DNA from: Adineta steineri
Taxonomy: Eukaryota; Rotifera; Eurotatoria; Adinetida; Adinetidae
NCBI GenBank assembly: GCA_905250115.1
Contig: CAJNOI010000059.1
Location: forward strand, 248,001-312,000
Length of the DNA: 64,000 bases
Reading direction: 5' to 3'
Shown one piece after another: positions 1 to 12,047 of this stretch (within the stretch, counting starts at the first letter, position 1; each line of letters begins with the position of its first letter). Below the pieces are notes generated by a model. It did no database searches. It was not told the DNA's origin and worked only from the letters and a program-made list of their open reading frames with translations. A program made the position numbers and the translations under genes.

Positions 1-3000
1 GATAAATATTCTGCTTTAGTTCCTAGACGGATAATTTATAGTTATATCACGTCTGTTCACATTATCACAAAAAAATGGATGAAAATTAAAACCTTTCTAA
101 AAACACCTGGGAAACATTGCACACATGTGAATATCCGACAATAATTTACAATTAGATACAAAAACAAGTACACACTAGATAACGTATAACTATCGATTAT
201 AATCTACCTTATGGATACTTTTTAAGAATTTGATACGAGAATGATTTACTTTATATCATGAAATTTGATACATAGTCTTTGAGTGCACTTATTTTAATGT
301 CTAATATAAAAATTGATTAATAATTATACTAACAAATATTTTAAGTTGAATATGAAAAAAAAAGTAAAAACAACATACCACAATATAATATTGTCTATAG
401 AGAATAGTAATAGTATATACATATGTTATTTTGTTGAAAATGAAAGAAAAAATGGATAATAATAAATAGTCACGGATTAATGAACAATAGAAAGGTAAAC
501 GAATTATTATTATACGAAAAATAGCGATAGTTTTATTAAAATTAATAAAGAGGACGTCTTCAATTCTTTTTCTGTTTTATTGTTAAAGCGACAGTATTTC
601 TGCTATTTTGACAATATCACGGTGTTCTATTTTCTCGCTGCAGTGCAGGCGCATACTCGCACACACACACACACATATATAAGATCGATACTTGTTCGCC
701 TCTTTCTTTCTACACTAGTTGCTGTTGTTGCTACTACTACTGGTGCTATGGCTTGCTTCTTCCTTTTGCGCGAGCTTTGTGTCTCTGTCGCTCTCTTTCT
801 CTTATGCACTTCTGTATCTTGCCTCATGAGTACGCTACTCAACAAGAGACATATACAAGTAACAAGTCGTCCCTCGATATAAACAGAACCCTGGATTTTA
901 TAAAGTATTTTCTATTTCTCACTTGTTTTTTTTTTCTTTCTTTTTCTCTCGTCTCATATGCTTAAAACTACAAAAGAACAGAAAGAGAAAGAAGTGTATA
1001 GTGTCGTTACGAATTCGTTCGCTTACGTCAACTTCTCTAGTGCAAAAACTCACCTTCTTTTCTCCTATCTTCTTTGTACTATAGGTATGAACGGTATCTC
1101 TTATCAAGTCTATCAGTTATAAATATGAGTTCAACTAGAAGTTTGAACAAATTTCTTCTTCTTCTTCTTCTTCTTTTTTTCTTCATGATAATAAACGACT
1201 TCGATTTATTGCGATTATAACCTTGAATTAGAACTAAACGTCTATAATTGGTCATCATTCCCGATGATTTTTAAGTGTTCATCGTTCGTTTGTTGTCGGC
1301 GATACGTCAAAAAAGGAAGAATAAGGAAAAAAAAGATGAGGAAAAATGACCTTCAATAATAAACAACAACAATCATCATCACCATCCTCGCTGGTGCCTC
1401 GAAATCCAGGGATCACTCTATCACTCTTATGTTCTGTTTTTTCCAGGCTCGTCTATTCTGACAGATATAGAGACAAAGAACAACCCTATGTATTGTGTCA
1501 TGGATGGAAGGACCTGGAGAAAGAAAGCAAGAGGAGAAGAAAAAAAACACAGATTCCAATTATCCGCGTGTTCGTCGTTTGCTTTCTTTGTCACTTGTCG
1601 TAGTCAAGGTCACATTACTATTCTTTCAGAAAAATAGAAAATAATATATATTTTACCGACAAAAACAAAATAATAATCAATTACTGACTGCAAATATAAT
1701 TTTAAATCATAGTTTTATTTTATCAATATACATAACCGTAACAAGGTCATCTTTACTAAAAATAGATAAATATAAAGATGACTTAAGGACATGTCTATTT
1801 ACTGAACTTGCACTAAGGATTTTTATTTTGATGATAGTATAATACTTGGCAATGTTATATGTTAGGATACATTCTTAAGCATAGATGTGTGTGTCTCATT
1901 AATGATAAGTAGTAAAAATAATATTTTCATAAGAGTTCTATGTTTAACTTGAAATATGATTACATATATGAATAATAGCTAAATATATTTTTAAAGATCA
2001 TGACTTTAAAGCAAAAAATGTATGGTATTCGCGATGATCTAAATAATTATCAATTGACATTGAAGTAAATGCATCCTTTAGGATTATGAGTTTATTTTTA
2101 CTTCTATATGCTCATATTTTGTTTGCATTTGATTAAAGATCAGAAGACATAAAAATTATATTATGAAATAAAATGTTTTAAAACAAGACATACGATTGAA
2201 CATACATATTTTAATGATGTAAATCAAACATACATCAGCTTTAACATCATTAAATAATTATTTCTCAATTTACCCACACAGTTATATATAGATGTATATA
2301 TATGTGTTGACATGTTTACTTTTAGTAACCTAATATACAAAAGAACTCGTTTTTCGTCGTTGTTATTACTTACATTGATAGCATCGAGGGAAAAACAATC
2401 TTTTAAAACGACCAAATCAAATCTGATATTATCTATTACAGTTTCCTAATAATAAATGTAGGAAAAATTTAAACGACTTTCAAGAGAAATAGATCTAAAC
2501 TTGAGATTCTCGTATATGAAGCACAGGGGTGTGACGTGTTTTTTGGTGTTAGATTTTGCCAAAAAAGTGTATTGCGCCCCCCTGCTTTTAGAACTTGAAG
2601 TACTGAAGTTTTGCGCCCCCCTTCCTTGAAGACCTCGCTACGCCCCTGATGAAGCATATCCATAGTAAAAAGAGTTTAAAATCATTCTTTTCATTAGAGT
2701 ACTTAAAATCGATTATATTGCGTAGTTTTTTCTATATATATATATATAAAGACGATAGTTCAGTTTTACCTATGAGTGCATTCTATATGTGGTGATACTT
2801 AACAACATTAAAAATATGAAAACGGGAAAAATACCCACTTAAGGTTAGCATAAGTATATATTTAAAAACAAATTGAATTATTCAATTCAATAAACATCTA
2901 GTTAATTTTTCTGATTAAATAATATATATTATTTGCTAATTAAAAAAAAAATTTATTTTTAAGATAGAAATGAATATATAATCATTGCATGAAAAAAGAG

Positions 3001-3118
3001 AGAACCACATTGGAATGTACATAAAGAAGTAAGCCAATAGAAAAAGAAAACAAACAAACACACATGAAAAGATTATATAAAAAGATGGACAAAAAAAAAG
3101 AATGAGATTCATTTTGAA
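1..3118. other. Intergenic, no gene recognised
   Basis: AT-rich noncoding sequence with CA-dinucleotide and pyrimidine tracts near 660-1170. Short reading frames here are low-complexity and show no family motif. The only recognisable element is the small transposon at 2524-2648. Confidence 0.6.
2524..2648. mobile_element. hAT-like MITE, 125 bp, 8-bp target duplication
   Basis: The element begins CAGGGGTGTG and ends with the reverse complement of CAGGGGCGTAGCG, so its termini are imperfect inverted repeats. It is flanked on both sides by the 8-bp direct repeat ATGAAGCA (2516-2523 and 2649-2656). CAG termini with 8-bp target duplications are known for hAT-type transposons; P elements also give 8 bp. 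It is too short to encode a transposase. C/G homopolymer runs lie inside it. A 64-codon frame across it is a by-product of the element. Confidence 0.7.
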
Positions 3119-6100
3119 TCAATGGTATGTTTCTTTAGCTACCCAACCGTCTGGATGTTTCCTAATAAATAGCTTTCGTATTTCATCGTAACCAAAAATC
3201 ATCAATGCAAATGGAACAGGACATAGCCACCATATAGGTCTAAAAATTATAAATAATAAACTATAAGAAAATCAAAAAGAAAAAACTTTACTGTAATCGT
3301 TCGAGAAATATGGCTCGATTAAGTCCTGGAATATAAATCAATAGGACAGCTACAACTGGCATAAACACCAAACAAAAGTTAACAAACATATTTCTATAGA
3401 ATGAAAAAAAAAGATAAATATGGAAGAGAATTCAATATTTTAAATCATTAACATACGTTCGTACACCTTGTTGAAATAAAGATAAACGACGAGTTTTACA
3501 TATAAGTAAATTAGCTATTTGTACAACAATAATAGCTGCTAAAAATGCTGAATAACCCATATATTCAAGAATTTTTCTTTGTCGATAAGTCTAAAGAAGA
3601 AGAATTTTATGAAATCTTTATTTTTTCATTATAATTACCCATTCTTGTCCGTATGAATCTTCTAAATCATTAATAGCTGCTGCATCCCATGCTTTTCGAA
3701 TACCTATTAAACGTGATGGCCAAAATCCATTTTCGGCCATAACTACAACCCATGTAAAAAATCCTGCTGTAATTTGTATTAAACCAATTTGACCCCAACA
3801 AAGTGATATGAGTCTAATAATATAAATATACATATAAATTGATTTTTTTGATTCAATAGTCTTATTTTTACCTTCGATTAATAAGTAAATCTCGAAATTT
3901 ATCAATAGGTCCTCTTGTCATTATATCTGATTCTGGTCTTTCATAAGCTAATGAAATCGTCGGTAATAATTGTGTTATTAAATCAACAAGTAATAATGTT
4001 ATTGGACCAAGTGTTAAAGGTATTTGAAATATAATAAACATTAAAAATGGTGCAAGTTGTGTAGCATTAACAACAAGACAATAAGCTAAACATTTTTTAA
4101 TATTTTCCCAAAGATAACGACCTTCTTCAATAGCACCAACAAGTGTATTTAAATCATTATCAAGTAGAACAAGATCAGCTTCTTGTCGTGATGCTTCACT
4201 ACTACCATTAAGCATTGCAACACTAACATCAGCTTTTCTTATTGCTCCACGATCATCCGAAGATAGACAAAAACATGTCACAACAGCTTTACCTAATTGT
4301 GCACATTCAATAATTTTTTGTTTTTGTCGAAGTGTTGTACGAGCAAAAGCAACTTCAGGTGCATTTATTATTGTATCAGCTAAATCAAGTTGAGATATAT
4401 TATGTAAATCACGTCCATGAATAACTACTGCTGTTGCTTGTCTATCGATATTGAAATTAAGAAAAAGTCAAAGTTTGCTATTTTAACCTTACCGTGGTCC
4501 AACACGATCCACTGGAACACCAAGTCTAATAGCCACATCTTCTACAGTTTCAGATTCTGGTGAAAAAATTGTTAAACGTTTTGCAAGTGCACATGACGTA
4601 ACAGGATGATCACCAGAAATTAAAATAACCTATAAAAATTTTGTAATTTTCTTTATAAATCTTATAAATATCAATGATTTACTTTAACTCCTGCTAATCG
4701 ACATTTTTCAATAGCTGTAACAGCATTTTCTTGAATTGGATCACTAAATGACATTAAACCAAGAAAACGCCAAGTTTCTTGTGGACCATCATCTCGATGA
4801 TATTGTCGATCAGCAAAACCTTTCAAACACAAAAAAGAAAATAATCTCATAACATAATAAATTAAGTATTCGATTTACCAAGAACAGTTTCACCAAGTGA
4901 ACCCATTTGTATAAGATTTTCATTAAACATTCTTTCTAAAACAAGATCATCATCATTCGCTATTTCTTCATCATTGATTAAAACAGTTGCACATCGACGA
5001 AAAATACGTTCCGGTGCACCCATCATACAATCAAGATGCATTCCTTCCACATTTGGTTCATTATTAATATGAAATGATTCCTTAAATAAAAAAATAATAA
5101 TATTGAATTTTTCAGAGAAAATAAATAAACAAACAATTCTTTTATTTTCTGGTGTAAAATGATGAACATCACGTCGAGGATATAAATGACGTATAGCTGC
5201 TATATCTAATTCTGCATATTCAGCATATTTTATAATAGCGATTTCACGAGCTTCTCCATCCCTAATTAATAGAATATGTTAAAATAAAAAGACAAAATTT
5301 TTTTTTCTATTCAACAAACCATTCTCCTAATGGTGCTTGTCGACTTGTATGATGTTGATCAGTAAAATATTCTGCACGACTACAAAGTATAGCTGTACGC
5401 ATCATTGTTTGCCATCCAGACATTTGCATACATTCTTGTATAACTAGACAAATAAAAGAAAAGTATTAAAAGAATTCATTACAATTAAATATTTACTATT
5501 CGGATCTTCCGATGGAGCTGCTGATATAATACGTTCTTGATTTGATGGTATCCATATTTGACTTGCTGTCATTTTATTACTTGTTAAAACAGATTTATCA
5601 ACAAATAGAATTGTTGTACATGCTAAATCGTACAAAGCATCAATAACTTTAACGAGACAATTTCTTGTTGCCATATGTTGTGCTGTACGTGTTAAACATA
5701 ACTATAACAAAAAATAATTTAGTTTGATTATTTCGAAATAATTCAGCTTTTATTACATGAATAATTGCTGGTAGAATTTCTGGAATACAAGCAATATAAA
5801 CTGATATCATAATTTGTATAGCATATAGCCAATAATAACCAGTTGCATAGAGAATAATAAAAAAAATGACACCAAGAGCAAGACCAAATACGGTAAGAAA
5901 AAGAAATAAAGTACGAATAGTACGAGCATATATAGTTCTTTTTGGATCCAAACCTAAAATTATCGATTTGTTTTTTTTCTTACAAAAGAACTAAAAAATT
6001 TCGTATCAACTTACTTTCGGTTGTATTGCATATTTTACCCAATAAAGTATGTTCTGCTGTTTTAACAACAATACCAATAGCTGATCCATGAGTTATCTTT

Positions 6101-9100
6101 AAGAAATATAACATAGATGGATTTATAAAAACAATAATTTAACTTACACTTGTTCCACACAATAATAAATTATTTGTTTCAAGTGGATTTGAACTTGTAT
6201 AATCGGCTGATTTAGGTACAGGATCGGAATCTTTTGTTATAATTGAATTATCAATAAGAAGACCCGATGTATGAACAATACGAATATCAGCTGCTACACG
6301 ATCACCACCACGTACATGTATAATATCACCTCGTACAAGATCTTCGGAATTAATACGTTGCCATTCACCTTCACGTTTAACATCGACTTGCTAAAACAAT
6401 GAAAAATAAAAGAGAAAATATTAATTCCCAAACAAACAAATAAACAAAAAAGCAAAAATTTTCTTTATGGATATAATATTAGTGTTTTTCTTAAAGTCAT
6501 TTATTTATATGTAAATAAAACAGAACGAGTCGATGAATATCCTAATAAGTGCTCAACATTTTTTGTTTAATCCATGTTAAATATGGCACCGTACGAACGT
6601 AGACACCAGGAAATCCACGTTTTGAACAACCATAACCATACGATGTAATACCACCTATTGACCATTCACCATTTTCTTGATACATTAATGGACCGCCACT
6701 ATCTCCAGCACTAAAACAAAAAAACGAACATACAATATTTTGTTTTCTATTAAAATAAAATATCGTCTTACCAAGTATCTTTTGACCAATCTAAAGCAGC
6801 AGCACACAATTGTTTTGATGTATCATAATGAACATCCATATATACTCGACAATTTGTTGCTGGTAATATATTAACATTCGCTTGTCGAAGTACATTTGAA
6901 TGAACGCGTGATGATTCAGCAACTGTACCCCATCCGGCAACAGTTACTTGCGAACCAGGTGAAATATTATTTGATGGTAAACAAATAGGCGATTTATGTT
7001 CAGTTACTACTACAGGTCGATCAAGTCGAATAATAGCAATATCATTTTCAAATGTACTTGCTATGAATCTTTCATGAACAAATATACGTTTTGCTCCATA
7101 AAGTTCTTCTGAACGTGTTAAACGTATATCATGAATACCAATACGTAAAACAAACAAGGATTCTAATGTTGGATTTGTTGTTGTAAATGGAACATAACGA
7201 TCATCAATTTTTTGTTCAAGACAATGTGCAGCTGTAAGAACATGCGATGGTTCAATTAATGTACCACCACAAATATGTGTACGATTTTGCCATAAACCAG
7301 ATGGACCACGATATCGAACACCAATTGATACAAGCCAAGGCCAACCATTTGGACGTGATTCAACTCCATTGATAATTTTTGATAACATTGTATTGAAGAA
7401 ATTGAGAAAAAATCCACTACGAGTATTCGAATGAAATGAAGATGAACGTGCTGTTCGACCACATTTTGATTGTACAACAAATCGTGATTGATTATCTATT
7501 AAAAAATTTGTATGTGTAGTATTTGCTATAAACATATCGCGTATATGATTTTTTATTGTTGTTGATGGTGATTGTATTATTGTTGGACAGCAATAACGTA
7601 CACTATAATCATCACAAATTTTTCGTTGAAATTTCGGATCATAACTATTTAAACAGAATACATCATATGAACGTAATAAAATCATATCAAGTGTTTGATT
7701 CATATCAACACCGGCTTGATTAACAGCTGATACACCATGTGGTTCAGCACAAACAATTGTTGGATGTCGACTACGTATTGCAGCATGTAATTCATATTCA
7801 CCTTTAACAGATGGTGTATGAAAATTAAACCATGGTGTCCATGACCAAGAATCTTTTGGTTCACATATAATTTCTTGTCCAATAATTTTTGGTAGAAAAA
7901 TAAATGTAGTAGAAATAAATACCATAATTAACATCATTGTTTTATGCCTTTTTATTTTATTTTATTATTCAATAACGATTAAAACAATAATAACCATCAA
8001 GTCGAGACTTATTGGATTAAAAAAAAAAGAAGTGGCGCAAGGTTCGAAAGAGAAATATACAATAATAATATGTTAGAATAAAAAAAATGTCATCATTATG
8101 TTGTATATATGTCTATCGATTTTGAAGGATCATCTTCATCATTCACAATCTTATATTATGATGTGATGTGATGTTTAAGAGAAGGACGAACATGAATACA
8201 CACCTTTCGTTTTTCTTCATCTTCATCTTCGTTTTTTTTCTCTTAAACATACTTTCGTCCTCTGACGATAATCAGAGGGCTTCCGTTTTGTTACATGTCT
8301 ACTGATCTTTTTTTTCTCTTTTTGTTGTTATGTACACGAAATAACTCAATTTAGAGTTTTTTGTTGCTTACTTGTTTTATTTGATATCGTAAATATTGTA
8401 ATTTGTTGGCACTTATATGACTAACAGCAAATGTAAATACACTTGGTAAAAGAATGAATATAATCAAAACAATAAGCATATAAAGCTAAATAATAGAAAG
8501 TATTTTAATAATATATATGGATATATTTATTAGTTGTAATTACATTTTCGAATGTTGGATCTTGACGTGTATTAAGTTGAATAGCAAAAGCGACGAAACA
8601 TAGAATTGCCAGTAGAGATAAAATTGAAACGAAGAATATATAAGGTTGAAGCCAAAAACGTTCACATGATTTTGAAATGCTGACATGTGGTGGTTCAATA
8701 TGATTACGACCTTCATCGAGTAAACGTTGTTTTGCTTGAATTTTTGTTAAACCCTTTGTTAATAGAAAAAAATAAGTTTTTTTCTTCTTCTTTCTTAGAT
8801 TAAATTAAAGGTCATTTATTTCAATAAGATATGAAGTTCATTTATGAAAAAAGATATATATGTAGTTCGAGTAGAAATCTTTTAATTACCGTTTTTAGAT
8901 CAGTATCATAACGATGAACAAGTTCTTCAATTGAAATATGATGTTCATCCTAAATCAAAATTCATTTTTTTCGAAAAAATATATTTATTTAAATGAATAA
9001 CTTACATAGTAAAGATCAGCATTAGCATCATTTAAATCAATTTCATTACCAATACGTTTTCGTTTTGTTCGAGAAGCTGGTCGTGAATGATCTCTACTAA

Positions 9101-9253
9101 CCGCCGATCGATAAGATACAATTCGTGTCGAATCATTTCGATCATCATCATTACCTCCATTTGCATAACCACCATTCTAACAGAATACGAAAAAAAAAAT
9201 ATGTAATCATGAACTTTTCAAGGCTCACATATTGATTAAAATTTTCTTACCAT
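3119..9253 (-). CDS. Na+/K+-ATPase alpha-like P-type ATPase, predicted catalytically dead
   Basis: This is a type IIC P-type ATPase alpha-subunit homologue of 1037 residues, close to the usual ~1020, spread over 19 GT-AG exons whose lengths sum to an intact frame. The first coding exon holds only the ATG (9251-9253). Exon ends are 9176-9006, 8949-8890, 8753-8544, 8485-8372, 6390-6148, 6096-6015, 5953-5757, 5701-5497, 5443-5320, 5261-5135, 5080-4879, 4819-4683, 4629-4493, 4441-3872, 3813-3639, 3590-3457, 3393-3292 and 3239-3119. Family landmarks are clear: [40 protein letters not shown] and a C-terminal YH. The key catalytic motifs are altered: TGES reads TKDS (residue 238 on), DKTGTLT reads DKSVLT and is one residue short (Asp395), KGAPERI reads MGAPERI (Met532), and TGDGVND reads TCFCLSSDD (726 on). 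Ion pumping is therefore unlikely. A regulatory or scaffold role is inference. Confidence 0.93.
6542..7937 (-). CDS. Secreted trypsin-like serine protease, nested in an ATPase intron
   Basis: A chymotrypsin-fold (S1) protease of 444 residues in two exons (7937-6772 and 6710-6542). It begins with a hydrophobic signal segment (about residues 3-20), followed by a cysteine-containing N-terminal region of about 160 residues that I cannot name. The catalytic domain starts at the activation site IINGVES (about 188). The triad is intact: His238 in LTAAHC, Asp299 in NDIAII, and Ser393 in GDSGGP. Asp387, six residues before the serine, predicts trypsin-like cleavage after Lys or Arg. The whole gene lies inside the 1981-nt intron 6391-8371 of the ATPase-like gene, on the same strand, and has its own start, intron and stop. 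Its substrate is unknown. Confidence 0.92.
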
Positions 9254-9821
9254 TTTTAGTTTATGTTGATTGAATATTTCTTATAAACGATAGGGATTAT
9301 TCATACAACCTTGAAAATGTCGCGTTTAAGCAAAAGACACGACAGTATACACACTGTATGTCCACTTCTATAACGTCGGTCAACACGTATATGAATGAAT
9401 CATACCTGTCTGCATGAGTTTCTATTTTTCTTTCTCTTTCTTTATAACGTTTCTACCTATCGGTTCTTTTTTTTTCTTCACATTTCAACCTACTGTCGTG
9501 AAAGGACATAAAAATCGGAACAGACGAAGGAAAATTTCACTCGACCAATATTACCATTGTCGACATTTTGCGTTCTTCATCAATTCACCGCTGAAAGAGA
9601 ATTGTATGTACATAGGAGAAGAGAGAAATGGCACAATATTCGTTCTTTAGTGCTTCAACTTATTTTATAACGACCACTTTTTTTTTATAGACTCTTTTTT
9701 TTTTATGTGATAAATCAAAAAAACGAAACTGAAGTATTGACATGAATTGAACTAAATATAATTATAAAGGCTGAATAATAAGAAAAAAGAAAGAACAGAG
9801 AAAAAAGAAAAGGATCTGAAA
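9254..9821. other. Intergenic, upstream of the ATPase-like gene
   Basis: T-rich noncoding sequence between the start of the ATPase-like gene and the 3' end of the esterase-like gene. The 78-codon frame at 9414-9650 has no recognisable features. Confidence 0.5.
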
Positions 9822-12047
9822 TTAAGAGACAACACTTGGTAAAAAATGATATGTTGTTATTATATTTGTCGTAGTCAATTCTGTTGGTTTTATATTTCGA
9901 CGTGATCGTTTTGAATTAAAAAAAATATAAATTAATATTAAAAATATTGTAAGTATCAAGATTCCAACAAGTAAACTTGTATGATACCAATAAAATGGAA
10001 TACATAATTGACGATGTGCAATTATATTCCAAAATTGAAAACGTGCTTCTAAAAAATTATCTTCCACCAGAATTTTTTTTGCATAAAAATTGATATAGGA
10101 TTTTTTTATTTTTTCATATGGTGGCCACTGAACAGAAACAGAACTTGGTTCATTCGGATTTCCTTGAAAATAAAAATTTTTTATTTATTTTCTAAGAAAA
10201 GCAAAAATCGATATTACCTGTTTTAGCAAAATTTGTCCAATATCGAATCATTTGACGACTAAGCTCGGTTTCATCTGATGTATACGATAAGTTCGATCGA
10301 TTAAAGAATGGTATACCCCATATTAAGTCAAGTTCAGCAAAATGTCCAACCATATTTGGTATACGTTGAAGAAGATTATTAAGATTAAATATTGCCGGAT
10401 TTGTATAATAATAAACATAAGTTGATGCTTTAGATTGTGACTGTAAACGTTCACGAAGAAAACGAATAAGATCATAATAAATCATTAAATCACTAAAAAA
10501 AACAAATAATTAGTAAGAACAGTTTTTAGTTCAGCGAGATTTGATTACCTGACTAGATTTGTGTAGAGATGAGCGATCTCAGTTAGACTACGTTCATGTT
10601 TTATTTTAGGCATATATTGTGCTTCGATTTCTTCATAGAAACAAAGATATTCAGGATGATATTTTTTTAAAAAATTTTTAATAAATTTCTTCTTTTTAAA
10701 ATAAGAAAATCCATGAATTTGTTCATATTCCGTAATTGATTTTGCTGATGAACGTGAATTAGTTACTATTGAAGAATTTTTACGATTTTGTTTTGGTAAA
10801 TAATTATAAAATATATGTTCTTCAGCTAAATATAAAGATTCATCTGCTGTAACACCAATTAATATATCAGTATTAACGAGTGATCCAGTATGAATCAATT
10901 GTTCGAAATTGTCAATTACTAAATCATTATCAACAACTGGAAATCTAATTATCATAAAAATAGGTAATAGCAGTTGATTAAAATAGTCATTTTACTTACG
11001 GATAATCTGATGATTTATCTAAACCATACTGATACGTATACTGAAAATCTTTTGCTGCCATTGTTTTTAATTGTTCGATATTCGAAGATAGAAATTTTTT
11101 TTTCGACTTCATGTTATTTTGTTTAATAACATTATTAAAACGAACTACTGGTTGTCGATCAATTGACCTTGAAAAAAAGGGTAGAAATAAAAATTTTCTT
11201 TTTATTACATCTCAATCGTAACATTATTTACCATTGATGAAATGGACAACCACTTTGAGCTATAACTCGAGCTATAATTCCGTCTGAATGTTTTGACATT
11301 GCAAGTAGAATAGCATTTGTTGCACCAGCTGAATGTCCAACATAAGTTATACGTTTTGCATCACCATTAAAATGTTTGGCATTTAATGAAATCCATTTTA
11401 ATGCTAATAATTGATCATATAAACCATAATTTCCTGACATTATATTTGTATCTGGTGTTAAAAAACCGAATATATTTAAACGATAATTAATTGTAATAAC
11501 AATAACATCACCAATAGCAGCAATTGCACTTCCATCAAATAATGAAGCTGAACCAATTTGATTTGAGTCACTAGAAGAAAATACCATAATTGCTTTTGGC
11601 ATCGAAGATTTTGTTTTTGGTAAAAATATATTCAGTGTTAAACAATCTTCATCAAACATATCAGATAATTGAAATGGACCGTATGAAAGACCGCCAGATA
11701 TTTGTAAACAAGCAGGTGTTCGTTCTATGGCATGTATAATTGTTTTTGTGTTGTATTGTTTTGGAACAGGCATTTGAAATCGAATTGGTTTTTCACCGTA
11801 TGGAATGCCAAAAAATTGTTTGATTGGAACATCATTAATTCTTACTTGTTTACCTTGGAATAATCCTGATGTTGTATTTAGTAATAGTTCAGTATTCAAA
11901 TCATTGGAAAACCTTAGTATTTATAAAATATATATATAACCATATGATTTTTAATTTAAAATTATTTTACTTGATATTGTTGAGTGATTTAATATATTGT
12001 AAATTTAATAGAAAAATAAAGACAATAAATACAAATATTCCAACCAT
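9822..12047 (-). CDS. Carboxylesterase/cholinesterase-family membrane protein (neuroligin-like)
   Basis: A type-B carboxylesterase-fold protein of 645 residues in six exons (12047-11971, 11912-11232, 11167-11000, 10944-10549, 10492-10218, 10162-9822); the lengths sum to a full frame. The short first exon encodes a signal peptide (MVGIFVFIVFIFLL). Family landmarks include FFGIPYGEKP, EDCLTLNIFLP, INYRLNIFGFL, GNYGLYDQLLALKW and the nucleophile elbow GHSAG (Ser220). A Glu in GVTADES and a His in VGHFAEL could complete the triad. The oxyanion-hole motif HGGG is missing: the aligned stretch reads SSSDSNQ (about 138-144). A C-terminal transmembrane helix (LLVGILILTIFLILIYIFF) with a short cytoplasmic tail resembles neuroligins and membrane esterases. 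Weak or lost esterase activity and an adhesion role are inference. Confidence 0.9.

Noticed and set aside
627-882. Frames of 70-100 codons near 580-965 on both strands
   Set aside because: They run through CA and CT dinucleotide tracts; composition explains them and no motif is present.
1346-1603. 85-codon frame
   Set aside because: Low-complexity basic sequence, no homology recognised, no neighbouring exon that extends it.
2469-2663. 64-codon frame with GRSEVFKEGGRK
   Set aside because: It is translated from the MITE at 2524-2648 and is not a gene.
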